From the NCBI GenBank assembly GCA_963697285.1, contig CAVONI010000015.1, positions 10,897-74,896 of the forward strand: a stretch of DNA of 64,000 bases, in the 5' to 3' direction. Below, piece after piece: positions 44,523 through 54,220 of this stretch. The notes beneath the pieces are model-generated. The model was not told where the DNA came from, made no database searches, and was given only the letters and a program-made list of their open reading frames with translations. The stretch comes from JAEUQQ01 sp963697285. GTDB taxonomy: Bacteria; Acidobacteriota; Vicinamibacteria; Vicinamibacterales; JAFNAJ01. Position 1 is the first letter of the stretch; each line of letters opens with the position of its first letter. Made by a program: the position numbers and the translations under genes.

Positions 44523-47159
44523 ATGGCGCTCGCACCGGGCACACTCCTTGGCGCGTACGAGATCGGCGGCCTGCTCGGCGCAGGCGGCATGGGCGAGGTG
44601 TATCGCGCACGCGACAGGCGCCTGCAGCGCGACGTGGCGATCAAGATCGTGCCTGCGGCGGTGAGCGACGACCCCGTGGCGCTTGCGCGGTTCGAGCGAG
44701 AAGCGCAGGCCATCGCGTCGCTCTCGCATCCCAACATCCTCGCCATCCACGACATCGGCCGCGACGCCGGCGTGTCGTACGCGGTGATGCAGCTCCTGGA
44801 CGGGCAGACGCTGGCCGACGTGCTCGAGCGCGGCCCGTTGCCCGTGCGCAAGGCGCTCGACTACGCCGGTCAGGTCGCCAACGGGCTGGCCGCCGCGCAC
44901 GAGCGCGGGATCGTGCATCGCGACATCAAGCCCGCGAACCTGTTCATCAACGCCGATGGCCGGGTCACGATTCTCGATTTCGGGCTGGCGCGGGTCACCG
45001 AGCCGGTCACCTCGGATTTCGACGTGACCATGGCCCCGTCGACGACGCCGGGGATGGTCGTCGGGACGATGGGCTACATGTCGCCCGAGCAGGTGCGCGG
45101 GTTGCCCGTTGACCACCGCACCGACATTTTCGCGCTGGGTGCCGTCCTGTACGAGATGGTGAGCGGCCGCCGCGCGTTCACCGGCGCCACGCCCGCCGAC
45201 TCGATGAGCGCGATCCTCAACAGTGATCCGCCACCGCTCGTGCTCGATGGACAACTGGTGTCGCCGGCTCTCGATCGGATTATCCGCCGCTGCCTCGAGA
45301 AGTCGTCGGCGCAGCGCTTCCAGTCGACGCGCGACCTGGGGTTTGCGCTCGACGCGATTGGCAGTACTCCTTCGTCGGGTATTGCGCCCGCACCGCCACC
45401 TGCACCCCGGCGGATCGGTCTGCTGCCGGTCGCCGTGCTGTCGCTGGTGGCGGGCGTGGCACTCACGCTGGGGGCGTCACGCGTGTTCGCGCCGACCGCC
45501 GATCGCGTTGCGTCGGTCGCAGCGGCCGTCGTCCGGTTCACCATGCCGTCACGTCCAGGCACAGGAGTCGCGCTGTCCCCGGATGGCACGGCGGTCGCGT
45601 GGAACGCGGTCGCCCCCCGGGGAGGCGTCGACGAGTTGTGGGTGCGGCGTTTCGCATCGCCTGCGCCGTTCGCGGTCGAGGGCACCGCGGGCCTGGCGCA
45701 CCTGCAATGGCGCGACGACAGCCGGCGGCTGTTCGTCGTGCGCGAGAACACCCTGCTGTCTGTCGAACCAGAGTCAGGCGTGTCAACGCCCGTTCGTGAC
45801 GTTGACCCGAGCGTGAGCCGGACAGATGTGGGCGGCATGCTGATCTCCGAGGATGGCGACATCCTCCTGGGTCTTGGCGATGACATCGCGAACATCCGTC
45901 GTGAGGGGTCGGGGTCCCTCGTTGTCGCCCGGCCCGATTCGACGACGTACGTCAGCTACGCGTTTCCCCAACGGGTCGCTGGCGACGCGCGGGTGCTGTT
46001 CGTCGGGACCCGCGCGCAGACGGGCGTCAACGACACGCTGGTGGTGCCGAACCCGGGCGGTGCGCCCGTGCGCGTCGACATGCCGACGTCGACCTCGCGC
46101 GTGCTCGTCGACCCGGGTGGTGCGCTGGTGTACGGGCGCAACAGTGCGCTGGTTGCCCAACGGTTCGACCTCGCCACGCTGCAACCGCAGGGCGAGCCCG
46201 TCGTGCTCGCAGAAGACGTGCTGAGCGACCGCAGCGGGATGCTCGCCGCGGCGATCAGCCCGTCGAACGTGCTCGCGTACCGTTCGGGCGCGCTGTCGCA
46301 GCAGCGATTCGACTGGATCGATCGCGAGGGAAAGGTGCTGGCGACGACCGGTTCCCCGGCTTCGTACTCGAACTTCGACCTGTCTCCTGACGGCACGCGC
46401 CTGGCGGTCCTCAGGCGGCTGCCCACTGGATCGAACGCCCTCTGGATCTTCGACCTCGCGCGCGGTACCGAGACCATGGTTGCCGACCCGGCCGCTGGCG
46501 TCGTGGCGGATCCCACGTGGTCTCCTGATGGGACACGCCTCGCGTACCGCCGCGGGACGACGACGGTGGTTCGCAATGCCTTCGGGGGCACCGAGACGAC
46601 CGTGGCGAACTTCGAGGGGTTTCCCGACTCATGGAGCCGTGACGGCCGCTACCTGGCCGTCGGCAGACCCCGCAGTCCGTTCTTCGAACTGTGGGTCATT
46701 CGCGTGGACGGGACGAAAGACGAGATGCCGATCGTGCAGGGCCAGGTCAATGCCGACGAAGCGCGGTTCTCGCCAGACGGCAAGTGGATCGCCTACCACG
46801 CGACCGTCGGCGGCTCGAGCCAGGTATACGTGATGCCGTTCCCCGCAACGGGCGAGCGATTTCAACTGTCGGCAGATGGCGGCGTGCAGCCCCGCTGGCG
46901 CGCCGACGGTCGTGAACTCTACTACCTCGACTTCGCGGGACGGCTCTGCGTCGTCGAGATGGCGGGCGGTGATCCGCGCGCGGCGTCGCCCGCGCGCGTG
47001 CTGTTTGCGGCTGGCGTTGCGACGTCAAACGCCAACGATCAGTTCACGCCGGCACCCGACGGGAAGCGCTTCCTGGTCAGGCGCACGACGGGCGGCGAAG
47101 ACCAGTCGCCTGTCCACGTGATCCTCAACTGGCGGCAGTTGCTGGGCGATCGACGCTGA
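44523..47159 (+). CDS. Membrane Ser/Thr protein kinase with TolB-like propeller
   Basis: An 878-residue protein. Residues 12-280 are a Hanks-type kinase with GAGGMGEVY (P loop), the Lys in VAIKIV, HRDIKPAN, DFG and GYMSPEQ. A Pro-rich linker and one membrane helix (about 300-322) lead to an extracytoplasmic WD40-like/TolB beta-propeller with repeats such as LSPDGT, WSPDGTRLAYRRG and FSPDGKWIAYH. This architecture is greatly expanded in Acidobacteriota and Planctomycetes and is thought to relay an external signal to phosphorylation inside the cell. No partner is evident next to it. Confidence 0.92.
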   Translation: MALAPGTLLGAYEIGGLLGAGGMGEVYRARDRRLQRDVAIKIVPAAVSDDPVALARFEREAQAIASLSHPNILAIHDIGRDAGVSYAVMQLLDGQTLADVLERGPLPVRKALDYAGQVANGLAAAHERGIVHRDIKPANLFINADGRVTILDFGLARVTEPVTSDFDVTMAPSTTPGMVVGTMGYMSPEQVRGLPVDHRTDIFALGAVLYEMVSGRRAFTGATPADSMSAILNSDPPPLVLDGQLVSPALDRIIRRCLEKSSAQRFQSTRDLGFALDAIGSTPSSGIAPAPPPAPRRIGLLPVAVLSLVAGVALTLGASRVFAPTADRVASVAAAVVRFTMPSRPGTGVALSPDGTAVAWNAVAPRGGVDELWVRRFASPAPFAVEGTAGLAHLQWRDDSRRLFVVRENTLLSVEPESGVSTPVRDVDPSVSRTDVGGMLISEDGDILLGLGDDIANIRREGSGSLVVARPDSTTYVSYAFPQRVAGDARVLFVGTRAQTGVNDTLVVPNPGGAPVRVDMPTSTSRVLVDPGGALVYGRNSALVAQRFDLATLQPQGEPVVLAEDVLSDRSGMLAAAISPSNVLAYRSGALSQQRFDWIDREGKVLATTGSPASYSNFDLSPDGTRLAVLRRLPTGSNALWIFDLARGTETMVADPAAGVVADPTWSPDGTRLAYRRGTTTVVRNAFGGTETTVANFEGFPDSWSRDGRYLAVGRPRSPFFELWVIRVDGTKDEMPIVQGQVNADEARFSPDGKWIAYHATVGGSSQVYVMPFPATGERFQLSADGGVQPRWRADGRELYYLDFAGRLCVVEMAGGDPRAASPARVLFAAGVATSNANDQFTPAPDGKRFLVRRTTGGEDQSPVHVILNWRQLLGDRR

Positions 47160-47198
47160 CGCGCACTGGACTGCCGGCCTTTGCGCTAGGCTGGTGCC

Positions 47199-48020
47199 AT
47201 GATCCACCTCTGCCGCCGGATCGCGTCGAGTCGCCGGTTTCAGAACGCGGCACTTGCCGTCATCGTCGCAAACGCCGTTCTGATCGGTCTTGAGACCTCC
47301 CCCGCGCTGTGGGAGCGATACGGGGGCGTCTTCAACGTCCTCAACGCCGCCGTGCAGGTCATCTTCGTCGTCGAGATCACGGTGCGCCTCCTCGCGTACG
47401 GCCCCCGCATCCACCGCTTCTTCCTCGACGGCTGGAACGTCTTCGACTTCACGATTGTCGCCCTCTCGCTCCTCCCGGCGGCGGGTCCCTTCGCCACGGT
47501 GGCCCGCCTCGCGCGGTTGCTGCGCGCGCTGCGGGTCGTGTCGGCCTTGCCGGAACTACGCCTCATCGTGGCGACGATGCTGCGGTCGATCCCGTCGCTC
47601 GCCAACGTCGTCGTGCTGCTCGGCCTCATCCTCTACGTGTATGCCGTCGTCGGGGTACATCTCTTCGCCGGCGTCGATCCGGAGAACTGGGGGTCGCTGC
47701 CACGTGCGGGGCTCACCCTGTTCGAGATCCTGACCCTCGAGGGCTGGGTCGATCTCATGAACACATCGCTCGCGGCGACTGCCTGGGCCTGGATCTACTA
47801 CGTGAGCTTCGTGGTGCTCGCGGTCTTCGTGGTCATCAACCTCTTCATCGCGATCGTGATCAACAACCTCGAGGCGGCGAAGCGCGACGAGCATGTCGCC
47901 ACGGACTCGCCGACCGAGGCGCTGGCCGCTCGCCTCGCCGGAATTCGCGACCAACTGGAGGCGATCGAGTCGGCGCTGCGCGCCGCGCGTGATGTTCCGG
48001 GTGCTCGCCGGCCGGAGTAA
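47199..48020 (+). CDS. Voltage-gated cation channel with calcium-type selectivity filter
   Basis: A 273-residue one-domain channel of the bacterial NaChBac group with six helices. S4 carries Arg at 103, 106, 109 and 112 in the every-third pattern of a voltage sensor. The pore reads FEILTLEGWVD, with the filter TLEGWVD at 179-185 instead of the sodium-type TLESWSM. From memory, that heptapeptide is the filter of CavMr of Meiothermus ruber, shown to be calcium-selective. S6 (VFVVINLFIAIVINNLEA) is followed by a charged C-terminal helix expected to form a four-helix bundle. TAGGCT lies 6 bases before the ATG. Confidence 0.9.
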   Translation: MIHLCRRIASSRRFQNAALAVIVANAVLIGLETSPALWERYGGVFNVLNAAVQVIFVVEITVRLLAYGPRIHRFFLDGWNVFDFTIVALSLLPAAGPFATVARLARLLRALRVVSALPELRLIVATMLRSIPSLANVVVLLGLILYVYAVVGVHLFAGVDPENWGSLPRAGLTLFEILTLEGWVDLMNTSLAATAWAWIYYVSFVVLAVFVVINLFIAIVINNLEAAKRDEHVATDSPTEALAARLAGIRDQLEAIESALRAARDVPGARRPE

Positions 48021-48035
48021 TACTGCCCCAGGGTC

Positions 48036-48788
48036 TCAGAATCTGACCACCACCCCAGCGGCCAGATAGTGCACGAGCGCAAACGTGTAGACCTCGTCGT
48101 TGTCCGCGCCGCCCTCGAGGAAGCGGTAGCCGGCCTTGATCGACCACTGCCGGCCGGCGTGCACGAGGATGCCTGCGAAGATGTCTTCTGCGCGGCCTTG
48201 AGGCGCGGCCAGGGCGTCGCCCTCGAGCAGGAACGCGGCTCGCGCACCCAGCCGGCGCTCGAGTTTGAAATTCACCAGCGGCACGACACCCACATTCGTC
48301 TTCTCGGCCGTCGTCCCATTCGATTCGAGCCGGGTGATGGCGTCACGCACCTTGGCGGTGATGCCGACGCCGAACATCCAGTTCTCTCCGCGGACCGGTT
48401 CCCAGCGGTAGGTCACACGATACGAATTGAAAACGTACAGGCCCTTCACGGGGACGCCTGGGGCGAAGGTGGCCCCGGCGAACGACACCGGTTGATCGAA
48501 ACGGCCGGACGAATTGATGGTCAGCGGTGCCACGAGCGCCGACAGCACGTGCTTCGGAGCCAGGCGGACGTCGACGCGCACGCGCCAGAAGTACGCGGTG
48601 TCGGAGGCGAGATCGTCGGTGAACGAGAACAAGGTGCCCGTATTTCCGGGGATCCGCACATCGTTGTAGCCGGAGATCGCCGCGCCGTTCTCGAAATCGA
48701 CGCGCCACCGATCCTGGGCGCCAGCCACCGGGACCACGAGCAACACAAGCGCCGACGTGATCAGCGCGGCAACCGTTCGTCTACACAT
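48036..48788 (-). CDS. Outer-membrane barrel protein of unknown family
   Basis: A 250-residue protein with a signal peptide (cut near VAGAQD) and strand-rich sequence ending in Phe (YLAAGVVVRF). Strand motifs such as VDFENGAAISGYND, FWRVRVDVRLAP and YRVTYRWEPV suggest an 8-10-strand barrel. No family assignment is possible by eye. It is convergent with the channel gene, 15 bases apart. Confidence 0.65.
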   Translation of the reverse strand: MCRRTVAALITSALVLLVVPVAGAQDRWRVDFENGAAISGYNDVRIPGNTGTLFSFTDDLASDTAYFWRVRVDVRLAPKHVLSALVAPLTINSSGRFDQPVSFAGATFAPGVPVKGLYVFNSYRVTYRWEPVRGENWMFGVGITAKVRDAITRLESNGTTAEKTNVGVVPLVNFKLERRLGARAAFLLEGDALAAPQGRAEDIFAGILVHAGRQWSIKAGYRFLEGGADNDEVYTFALVHYLAAGVVVRF

Positions 48789-48831
48789 ACCCCATCCGCT
48801 CCAGCGTGAGTCCCCGGTCATGCGGCGCCCG

Positions 48832-49794
48832 TCACGCGCCGAGTGAGCCCGGACCGCCCGGGCCCTCGAACGGCCCCGTCTTCTTCGGTCGCAGCAGGGA
48901 GGCCACGACAGACACCGCAAGGATGCCGACGACCACGCCGAGCGACACGAGCGTGTCCATCTTGTACGGCGAATGCGCGAGGAGCATCTTCACGCCGACG
49001 AACGCCAGCACGACGCCCAGGCCGATCTTGAGGTAGTGGAACTTGTCCATCACGCCCGCCAGGGCGAAGTAGAGCGAGCGCAGGCCCAGGATGGCGAACA
49101 CGTTCGACGTATAGACGATGAACGGGTCGGTCGTCACCGCGAAGATCGCCGGGATCGAGTCGACCGCGAAGATCAGGTCGCGAGACTTCCACCAGCAGCA
49201 GCACGACGAACAGCGGCGTGGCCATGCGCACGCCGTTTTCGCGCACGAAGAACTTGTCTTCGCGATAGTCGCTCGTCACCGGCATGAGCCGCTTGAACCA
49301 GCGCACCACCGGGTTGCGCTCCGGATGGATCTCCTCCTCGCGCTTCACGACCATCTTGATGCCGGTGAGGATGAGGAAGGCGCCGAAGACGTAGATGATC
49401 CAGGCGAACTTGGCGATGAGCGCCGCGCCCAGCGCGATCATGATGGCGCGCATGACGAGCGCGCCCAGGATGCCCCAGAACAGCACCTTGTGCTGATAGA
49501 GCGGCGGCACCGCGAAGTACGAGAACAGCAGCGCGAACACGAACACGTTGTCCACGCTGAGCGACTTCTCGATCAGGTAGCCGGTGAAGAACTCCAGCGC
49601 CTTCTGCGGCGCCGGCGAAGTGCCAGACGCCGGCGTTGAACACCAGCGCCAGCGCGACCCAGACGACCGTCCAGGCGATCGACTCCTTGAAGGACACGAC
49701 GTGCGCCTTGCGGTGAAACACGCCCGAGGTCCAGCGCCAGCATCGCCAGCACGAAGACGTTGAAACCGATCCAGAGCCAGGTGGTGTCAATCAC
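48832..49794 (-). CDS. TerC-family integral membrane protein, frame broken three times
   Basis: About 319 residues, the usual TerC/Alx length, assembled from four frame segments. Landmarks are WIGFNVFVLAMLALDLGVFHRK, SLSVDNVFVFALLFSYF (the conserved DN pair), FGAFLILTGIKM and LIFAVDSIPAIFAVT, the two Asp-containing repeats of the family. Extra bases at about 49181, 49608 and 49724 explain the breaks; removing each restores the family sequence. TerC proteins are linked to manganese export and metallation of secreted proteins. Downstream is an M50 protease on the same strand. Confidence 0.87.
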
Positions 49795-49830
49795 GGTCTT
49801 ACCCTCCGCTTGCCCGTTGACCCTGTCGCG

Positions 49831-50943
49831 TCACCCGTTCTGCACACGTAGCGCCGGAGTTGACCGGGTGCCGCTCAGCGCGGCCTGGATCGCCACGAAC
49901 TCTCCCACATTGTCCATCGTCAGCAACCCGACCACCCGGCCGGCGTGCACCACCGGCAGCGTGTGACACGCACACTCCTGCAGTCGCTGCATCGCGCCCT
50001 CGAGCATGTCGCTCGAGTCGGTCACCTGGAACTCGCGCTGCATGACCTCGGCGACCGCCACCTCGCGACCGCGCTGCGCCAGGGCCGTCAGCAGGTCGCC
50101 GCGCGTCAGCACCCCCACCACGCGCCCGCTGTCGATGACAGGGAAGTCATGCTGGGAACCGGCCAGGATGAGTTCGACGGCGCGGCCCAGATGGTCGGAC
50201 GCAGCGAGCGACCGGAAGTCGGTCAGCATCGCCCGTTCGACGGGGATGCCGCCCAGCGCCGATTTCATCTGCACCAGGCTGGCTTCCTGCCCCGCACCGA
50301 TCCACACGAAGAACGCGATGAACAGCAGAAAAGGGTTTCCGATGAGGCCCAGGAAGCCGAAGAGCAGCGCCATACCCTGGCCGACGTTCGCCGCCAACTG
50401 CGTGGCGCGGGTGTACTCCATGCGCGTCGCCAGCAGGGCCCGCATCACACGTCCGCCGTCCATCGGAAACGCCGGGAGCAGGTTGAACAGCACCAGCCCC
50501 GCGTTGACCACCATCAGCCGCTCCACGAACGACCCCTGCGCGACGCTGAGCTCGGCGAGGGGGGTGAACGTGTTGGTCACGACGAGCCAGATGAACAAGG
50601 CCGCGGCGATCACCACGTTGACGGCCGGTCCGGCAAGGGCCACCCAGAGCTCCTGGCGCGGGTCGTCGGGCATCCGTTCAAGCCGCGCGACGCCGCCGAT
50701 GGGCAGCAGCGTGATGTCCTTCGTCCGGATGCCGTAATAGCGGGCCGTGAGGGCATGGCCGTACTCGTGGGCCACCACGCACGCGAACAGGGCCAGGATG
50801 AACCCCACGCCCGACAGCACCGCCTCGACGCTACGGGCCTGCACCCAGTGAGAAACCGCCACCCAGCCGACCAGCAGCAGGAAGGTGGCGTGCATGTAGA
50901 CCCCGATGCCGGCGAACTGCCCGATCTTCCATGACCATTTCAT
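49831..50943 (-). CDS. Site-2 metalloprotease (M50) with CBS pair
   Basis: A 370-residue membrane protease: zinc motif HEYGH (about 58-62) and the third-ligand motif FPMDGGR (about 160), five or six helices, then two CBS domains (about 235-355: VIDSGRVVGVLTRGDLL and VVHAGRVVGLLTMDNVGEF). This is the archaeal/bacterial S2P group with C-terminal CBS domains, whose ligand, likely an adenine nucleotide, may gate the protease. It would cleave membrane-embedded regulators such as anti-sigma factors. It precedes terC on the same strand, 36 bases apart. Confidence 0.9.
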   Translation of the reverse strand: MKWSWKIGQFAGIGVYMHATFLLLVGWVAVSHWVQARSVEAVLSGVGFILALFACVVAHEYGHALTARYYGIRTKDITLLPIGGVARLERMPDDPRQELWVALAGPAVNVVIAAALFIWLVVTNTFTPLAELSVAQGSFVERLMVVNAGLVLFNLLPAFPMDGGRVMRALLATRMEYTRATQLAANVGQGMALLFGFLGLIGNPFLLFIAFFVWIGAGQEASLVQMKSALGGIPVERAMLTDFRSLAASDHLGRAVELILAGSQHDFPVIDSGRVVGVLTRGDLLTALAQRGREVAVAEVMQREFQVTDSSDMLEGAMQRLQECACHTLPVVHAGRVVGLLTMDNVGEFVAIQAALSGTRSTPALRVQNG

Positions 50944-51287
50944 GGCGTCCTCGCGAACCCGGAAGCGTGTGAATCCTGACCGGTCACGCATCGCTCCCTG
51001 CGCCTGCCGGACGTCGCGCTCGCTCCGAGCAGCCCAGCGACCCGTGGCTCGGAGCACCTTGATCCAGGCCACCTCCGGGGCGAACGAGCCCGGCGCCTGA
51101 GAAGGCCATCATCAGCTTAGACGCGGAGAGACTCAACTGGTACTCACGCCTCGCGTGCTTCACGCGCGTAGCACAGACCCCGCCAACCATCCCGCCGTCG
51201 CGGCGATCTACGGGCTCGAAGACCCCGCGCACCCGCTTCGGCGCTACAATCCCCCTCGTCGTCTGACCCATCACCCGAGGAGGCGCC

Positions 51288-52460
51288 ATGGCCGTATCGC
51301 GTCGGACATTCGTGAAGACCGTTGGCCGTGCAGGCACGCTGAGCCTGGGAGGTCTCGCGCTGGCTGCCCGTGGCAGTGAAGCCGCGACGGGATGGCTCGC
51401 GCGGGGCGAACAGCCGGCGATCGTGCCGGCGAGCCTTGTGCGCCTCGACAGCAACGAGAATCCCGTGGGGCCCGCACCCGCGGTGATCGAGGCCATGAAG
51501 GCGGCGATGTCGTACGCCGGACGGTATCCGCGCGTCATGGGGCCGGACTTCGTGAAGGACCTCGCGCGTCTCCACGCGACCGCGCCTGACGCCATCGCCC
51601 TGGGCTCCGGCTCGGGCGAGATCCTGCGCATGGCGGTCGACGCCTTCACGAGTCCGACGCGTGGCCTGCTGACGGCGATCCCCACGTTCGAGAGCCCGGC
51701 GGCCCGTGCCCGTCAACTCGGGCATCCGCTCGTCGAGGTGCCCGTCGACCAGCGGACTCTGCAGATCGACCTCGACGGCATCGCCGCACGCGCGCGTGAG
51801 GCGGGGCTGATCTTCCTGTGCAACCCGAACAACCCGACGGGCGCGCTTCACTCTGCCAAGGTGATGCGGGAGTTCATCGCCACCGTTCGGCGCACGGCAC
51901 CGCAGGCGTTCATCCTGGTCGACGAGGCGTACCACGACTACGTCGAGGACGCGTCGTACGAGTCGCTGCTGCCGATGGCGCTCGAGGATGCGCACCTGTT
52001 CGTCACGCGCACGTTCTCGAAGGCGTACGGCATGGCGGGCATCCGCCTGGGCTACGCCGTGGGCAAGCCCGAGACGATGAAGAAGCTGGCGGAGTATCGC
52101 CTGGGCAACAGCGTGAACGTGCTGGCGTTCGCCGCGGGGCGGGCGGCGATTGCGGCCGCGTCGATGATCCCGTCCGAGCGTGCGCGCAATGCCGCGGCGC
52201 TGGCGTTCACCGCGCGCCTCTTCGGCGAGTTGGGGTTCACCGTGGTGCCGTCGCACGCGAACTTCGTGTTCGCCGACATCAGGCGCGATGCGCGCGCGTT
52301 CCAGGCGGCCTGCCTCGAGCGAGGCGTGATGGTGGGGCGCCCGTTCGCGCCGTTCACGACGTGGACCCGGGTGTCGATCGGCACGATGGACGAGATGCAG
52401 CGCGCCGCCACGGTCTTCAGGAGCATCCTGGGAGGCGTCCCGAGCGCGGCCGCGCGCTGA
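51288..52460 (+). CDS. Histidinol-phosphate aminotransferase-like enzyme with a Tat signal
   Basis: A 390-residue fold-type I aminotransferase. Conserved are LDSNENPVGPAP near the N terminus, the cofactor site FLCNPNNPTG, VDEAYHDY and the Schiff-base Lys in TFSKAYGMAG, followed by RLGYAVG. The first 33 residues read SRRTFVK, a hydrophobic stretch and AARGSEA, a textbook twin-arginine signal peptide, so the folded holoenzyme should be exported. HisC itself is cytoplasmic; this suggests an extracytoplasmic amino-transfer on an unknown substrate. GAGGAGG precedes the ATG and TACAAT lies at 51248-51253. Confidence 0.85.
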   Translation: MAVSRRTFVKTVGRAGTLSLGGLALAARGSEAATGWLARGEQPAIVPASLVRLDSNENPVGPAPAVIEAMKAAMSYAGRYPRVMGPDFVKDLARLHATAPDAIALGSGSGEILRMAVDAFTSPTRGLLTAIPTFESPAARARQLGHPLVEVPVDQRTLQIDLDGIAARAREAGLIFLCNPNNPTGALHSAKVMREFIATVRRTAPQAFILVDEAYHDYVEDASYESLLPMALEDAHLFVTRTFSKAYGMAGIRLGYAVGKPETMKKLAEYRLGNSVNVLAFAAGRAAIAAASMIPSERARNAAALAFTARLFGELGFTVVPSHANFVFADIRRDARAFQAACLERGVMVGRPFAPFTTWTRVSIGTMDEMQRAATVFRSILGGVPSAAAR

Positions 52461-52486
52461 GCGTCAGGCGGTCCCGGCCCTGGCCA

Positions 52487-53575
52487 CTATCGCGAGAAGA
52501 CGATAGGCGGCGCAGCGCGCGGGACGGCCTGCCTGAAATCCTCGCCGACGAGCGCCGCGATCGTGGCGGCCACCTGCGACGTGGTCACGGTGACGTCGCG
52601 GCGCACCCCGAGTGCGGGCACACCGGGGCCCAGCACGGCGATCCAGGTGCGTTCGGCGGCAGGCACGTCGGTCCCGTGATCCCCCCAGTCCTTCGTGGTC
52701 GCCCCTCGCCCGTGGTCGGTCGTCACCACCAGCGCGGTCTGGCCCGCGTACTCGGGGATGGACTGCAGGGTGGTCCACACGCGCTCGATGAAGCGGTCGG
52801 CGCGGAAGGCGGCGTCGAGATACAGGTCGTAGCGGCCCTCGTGCGCCCATTCGTCACCCTCGCCGAGCAGGATGTAGAGCGCGCGCGGCTGCTTCGTGCG
52901 CAGGTGCTCGAGCGCGGCGTAGACGATCGGCGCGTCGAACGGACCGTACTGCCAGTAGCGTGGCAGGTCGCTCGCGAGGTCGTTGATGGCGCGCTCGCGC
53001 TCGGTCGCCGCCGCCGGGACGGGCGTGAAGCCGGTGCCGACCGGGAGCCGGCTGCGGTCGACGTTGAGGATCGAGGGCAGCACGTCCCACGAGCCGTACG
53101 CGGCGACGCGGCCGTCGAACCCCGGGCGTCGGTTCAACCACTCGAGCACGGTGATGTTGGGGTTCGGCACCTTTCGGTTGCTGTCGACCCGTGGATCGGC
53201 GACGCCCGCGAGGATCTCGCTGTAGCCGGGATACGAGAACCACAGGCCGTTCGTGACGTGCGCGAGGCTGCCTGCCGCCGGATCGCCGAAGATCTGTCCC
53301 TGCGTCGCGATCGTGTTCCACGTGAACGGCATGAGGGCCTTGCGCCGCTCCTCGGCCGACGCCCGCCAGAAGCGCGCTTCCGGCGCGCCTCCGCTGCCCT
53401 CGGCGTCGCGCTTGAAGTACTCGCGATCGGCGCCGGAGAAGAACTCCTGCCACCGCATGCCGTCGAGCGTGACGATGACGACGTGCCTGGCGGCGGGCTG
53501 CGCGGCAACGGGGAGGACGTTGCCGAGTGCGAGTGCACCCAGCAGCATCCACGTGGAGGGTCGAAGTCTGGTCAT
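52487..53575 (-). CDS. Secreted alkaline-phosphatase-superfamily phosphodiesterase
   Basis: A 362-residue protein with a signal peptide (cut near PVAAQP) and a type I phosphodiesterase/nucleotide pyrophosphatase-like core: VVIVTLDGMRWQEFF (metal Asp and catalytic residue region), FSYPGYSEIL, YILLGEGDEWAHEGRYD and VVTTDHGRGA (metal-binding Asp-His). The expected nucleophile Thr/Ser lies in GLWFSYPGYSE. It would cleave phosphate esters in the periplasm. It is convergent with the aminotransferase gene (26 bases). Confidence 0.83.
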   Translation of the reverse strand: MTRLRPSTWMLLGALALGNVLPVAAQPAARHVVIVTLDGMRWQEFFSGADREYFKRDAEGSGGAPEARFWRASAEERRKALMPFTWNTIATQGQIFGDPAAGSLAHVTNGLWFSYPGYSEILAGVADPRVDSNRKVPNPNITVLEWLNRRPGFDGRVAAYGSWDVLPSILNVDRSRLPVGTGFTPVPAAATERERAINDLASDLPRYWQYGPFDAPIVYAALEHLRTKQPRALYILLGEGDEWAHEGRYDLYLDAAFRADRFIERVWTTLQSIPEYAGQTALVVTTDHGRGATTKDWGDHGTDVPAAERTWIAVLGPGVPALGVRRDVTVTTSQVAATIAALVGEDFRQAVPRAAPPIVFSR

Positions 53576-53740
53576 GTCGCTCGTTCCGGTCAGGGGCGTT
53601 CGTGCCGGCGACATGCTACCCGATCAGGCCCTGGCGGCCTGGATCGACAGCGACACCTGACCTCGTCACCGGCGAGGAAGCCACCCGTCTCGCGGCAACG
53701 CATCCCGGCCGCCCGGGCGGGCCGCGCTACGGCAACGTCG

Positions 53741-54214
53741 TCATTCGGTGCAGCCCTGCCTGATCTCGACGAGCGCGGCAGACAGCGCGCGCAGTGTCTT
53801 CTGGCTGACGTGCGCCAGGCGCCGCCGGTGGATGGCGATGATCGGTCCGTCGAGGCGCTCGAGCAGCTCGAGGCCCTTCGACGTGATGCGCGTGCGCACC
53901 AGGCGCCGGTCGGTGTCTCCGCGCCGTCGGCCGATGAGGCCCATCTCGACCATCCGGTCGAGCAGGCGGGTCACGTCGGGGACCGGGCGGAGCAGCCGGG
54001 ATCCGATTTCGTTTCGGCAGAGCCCGCCTTCGCCGGCTCCCCTGAGGATTCTCAACACGTTGTACTGGGTGGGCGTGATGGCGTAGGGCTTCAGGGCCTG
54101 GGCAAAGGCGTGCTCGAGCACCGCGGCCGTCCGCAGGATGCCGAGGTGCACTTCCTCTTCGAGGACTTCGAACCGCCGGGTGCGCTTGATCTCCCCCTCG
54201 AGGCCGACAACCAT
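53741..54214 (-). CDS. MarR-family transcriptional regulator
   Basis: A 157-residue winged-helix protein: TPTQYNVLRILRGA (helix 2-3), NEIGSRLLRPVPDVTRLLDRM (recognition region) and GLIGRRRGDTDRRLVRTRIT (wing with DxRxxxxxLT-type motif). The ATG at 54214 follows a strong promoter directly, with no ribosome site. An inverted repeat GGTGTGATAACACC lies between the -35 and -10 boxes, placing autorepression at the promoter. Its other targets may be the cupin and FMN-oxidase genes nearby; this is inferred from position. Confidence 0.88.
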   Translation of the reverse strand: MVVGLEGEIKRTRRFEVLEEEVHLGILRTAAVLEHAFAQALKPYAITPTQYNVLRILRGAGEGGLCRNEIGSRLLRPVPDVTRLLDRMVEMGLIGRRRGDTDRRLVRTRITSKGLELLERLDGPIIAIHRRRLAHVSQKTLRALSAALVEIRQGCTE

Positions 54215-54220
54215 GTCATG

